Of a stretch of 6,829 nucleotides of DNA, positions 5,903 through 6,829 are shown piece after piece. The stretch's first letter is position 1; every line of letters starts with the position of its first letter. Below the pieces are notes generated by a model. That model had not been told where the DNA came from and ran no database searches. It worked only from the letters and a program-made list of their open reading frames with translations. The stretch is from Promethearchaeota archaeon. GTDB taxonomy: Archaea > Asgardarchaeota > Lokiarchaeia > Sigynarchaeales > SOKP01. A program made the translations under genes and the position numbers. The stretch spans positions 1 through 6,829 of the forward strand of contig JAEOUI010000433.1 of the NCBI GenBank assembly GCA_016839425.1, given 5' to 3'.

Positions 5903-6526
5903 TCATACTCCAAATATTTGCCTCAATTCGTTATAGACTTGGGCCATTGCAGACATAATTTGGCCATTGTTTTGATCAATATAATACTTTATATATCCCG
6001 CAAGGCCTTCGCTATCTTTAACCCAATCTAAAAATGCTTGGATCTCTCCTTTCAATTGAGGATCAACGCTAGCTCCGTAACTCGCACCGCCTCCCGCTGC
6101 TGAGGATGTAGCAGTCGACCTTACAGGCGCTTCTTCGGTTACAGTTTTTTTCTTGCTACTTAAATCTGCTAAGCACTTTTGTACATCCATAGAAGCGCCT
6201 TGCATATATCCGTCTGGTTCTAAATACGCAACAACTCTATGTTCATCGTCCTTTGCACCTATAATGTGTCCCTCCCCTCGAATTGATGTGGCTGTAAAAC
6301 CATCTGGGGTTTGAGCCAACATTGAGTATTTTACTCCAGATATCATGATGAATTGAGCGTTTAAAGATGCCCAACCTGACATGACTTTACCTACATCCCC
6401 ACTCACATCCCAATTATCGGTGGAATATATAATGTTGTTGCTATTATTTAAAATCGCCACAGCAATGATGTTGGGGTCGCGTTGCATCAAATTATAAACA
6501 GCAGTTTCGGGATCTACGGAAGACAT
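5903..6526 (-). CDS. Profilin-like protein with C-terminal helical extension (Asgard)
   Basis: Residues 1-123 read like a profilin, the small protein that binds actin monomers and controls filament growth. The order is an N-terminal helix (PETAVYNLMQ), strands IIAVAILNN and NIIYST, a helix (DVGKVMSGW), strand QFIMI, then SGVKYSMLAQ followed by FTATSIRGEGHIIGAKDD and RVVAYLEPDG, and a closing helix (SMDVQKCLADL). The 'G.KY.....RG.G......' order followed by a strand and a closing C-terminal helix matches the later half of plant profilins as I recall them. Residues 124-152 are a flexible S/A/T/G linker, and 153-207 form a helical tail (IQAFLDWVKDSEGLAGYIKYYI, in part) that profilins normally lack. 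The ATG at 6526 has an AAGGA ribosome site six bases upstream. A Roadblock/Longin-type protein is the main alternative, because its first half also has the 'hydrophobic strand, turn, strand, helix' start. No actin gene lies in this window. Confidence 0.65.
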   Translation of the reverse strand: MSSVDPETAVYNLMQRDPNIIAVAILNNSNNIIYSTDNWDVSGDVGKVMSGWASLNAQFIMISGVKYSMLAQTPDGFTATSIRGEGHIIGAKDDEHRVVAYLEPDGYMQGASMDVQKCLADLSSKKKTVTEEAPVRSTATSSAAGGGASYGASVDPQLKGEIQAFLDWVKDSEGLAGYIKYYIDQNNGQIMSAMAQVYNELRQIFGV

Positions 6527-6532
6527 AATTTT

Positions 6533-6537
6533 TCCTT
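6533..6537 (-). promoter_or_regulatory. Shine-Dalgarno site for the profilin-like gene
   Basis: AAGGA on the minus strand is six bases before the ATG at 6526, good spacing for archaeal ribosome binding, and it confirms this start. TATA-like stretches lie at about 6554-6562 and 6586-6598; the farther one better fits a message that includes the ribosome site. Confidence 0.6.
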
Positions 6538-6829
6538 GTAATTATTTAATTTAATTTTATAATAGTAATAACATGATAACAATAATATAATATAAATATA
6601 ATGAAATTACTCTTTTAAAAAATTTTTTGAAAGCGTAAATGTGCCCTATATAGTCATCAACATCTTAGATATTTAAATTACGATATTTATGAATTATAAA
6701 AAAAGTATTTAATGCTAATTTTTTCTAACTTATTTGATATTAAAAATCCCCCTAAATTATTAAATTGTGTTTGAATGAATTTTATTCATGTTCTTCTTTA
6801 TTTTTGATATTTATTCGTCCAAAAATTGG
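6538..6829. other. AT-rich intergenic region at the right edge
   Basis: About 290 bases hold no gene I can support. The part next to the profilin-like gene (6554-6598) contains its probable promoter. The rest is AT-rich with scattered short inverted repeats, such as ATGAA-x5-TTCAT near 6775-6789, expected by chance at this composition. At the very end a short minus-strand frame (6829-6782) and a short plus-strand frame from an ATG at 6788 are both open to the edge, so one may belong to a neighbouring gene. Confidence 0.4.

Noticed and set aside
5903..6526. Calling this protein a Roadblock/LC7 regulator
   Set aside because: The first half is compatible, but the later G-x-KY segment, the RGEG strand pair and the closing C-terminal helix fit profilin better. 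It is kept as the main alternative.
6775..6789. Inverted repeat ATGAA-x5-TTCAT
   Set aside because: A five-base stem in very AT-rich DNA is expected by chance, and it has no neighbouring gene or T run to suggest a terminator or operator.
6782..6829. Possible end of a minus-strand gene (15 codons, then TAA), or start of a plus-strand gene at 6788
   Set aside because: Both are too short to judge and they conflict with each other. No ribosome site or motif favours either one.

Overview
The window looks like a piece of an Asgard archaeon genome, most likely from an AT-rich Lokiarchaeia-like lineage; the lineage is inferred and no marker gene was compared. The archaeal signs are an archaeal replication protein A (RPA), an archaeal aIF1 with its N-terminal zinc knuckle, an archaeal-type ArgC/LysY, TATA-like boxes close to start codons, and T-run terminators. 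The Asgard signs are a Ras/Rab-type small GTPase, a profilin-like protein, and a short protein resembling the proteasome assembly chaperones PAC3/PAC4. Intergenic DNA is very AT-rich. I see no tRNA, rRNA, CRISPR, insertion sequence or long repeat.

Layout, left to right. Positions 1-168 are a non-coding leader with a TATA box. Positions 169-1884 (+) encode a four-OB-fold RPA. It converges on 1923-2360 (-), a 145-residue protein I do not recognise. Next is aIF1 (about 2419-2758, -), which is easy to miss because its reading frame contains no ATG, GTG or TTG near its beginning. A divergent 161-base spacer separates aIF1 from the small GTPase (2920-3450, +). The GTPase converges on a minus-strand block: the PAC3/PAC4-like protein (3506-3862), argC/lysY (3919-4986) and a two-helix membrane protein (5046-5696). 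The profilin-like protein (5903-6526, -) follows, behind its own promoter and terminator. Positions 6527-6829 are AT-rich with no gene I can support.

The genes do not form one pathway. The set mixes information processing (RPA, aIF1), amino-acid synthesis (ArgC/LysY), probable proteasome assembly, and eukaryote-like signalling and cytoskeleton parts (GTPase, profilin). Spacing of 50-60 bases suggests that the membrane protein, argC and the PAC-like gene may be read together. The PAC-like gene has the strongest Shine-Dalgarno site in the window, which fits an internal operon position. Several other genes have a TATA-like element only about 20-35 bases before the start and no Shine-Dalgarno site, which suggests leaderless or short-leader transcripts.

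The points most worth following are the start of aIF1 (a one-base indel in an A run, or a non-standard AUU start), the profilin-like protein with a C-terminal helical extension, the PAC3/PAC4-like protein, the altered G4 motif of the GTPase, and the uncharacterised Cys/His domain carried by the membrane protein.
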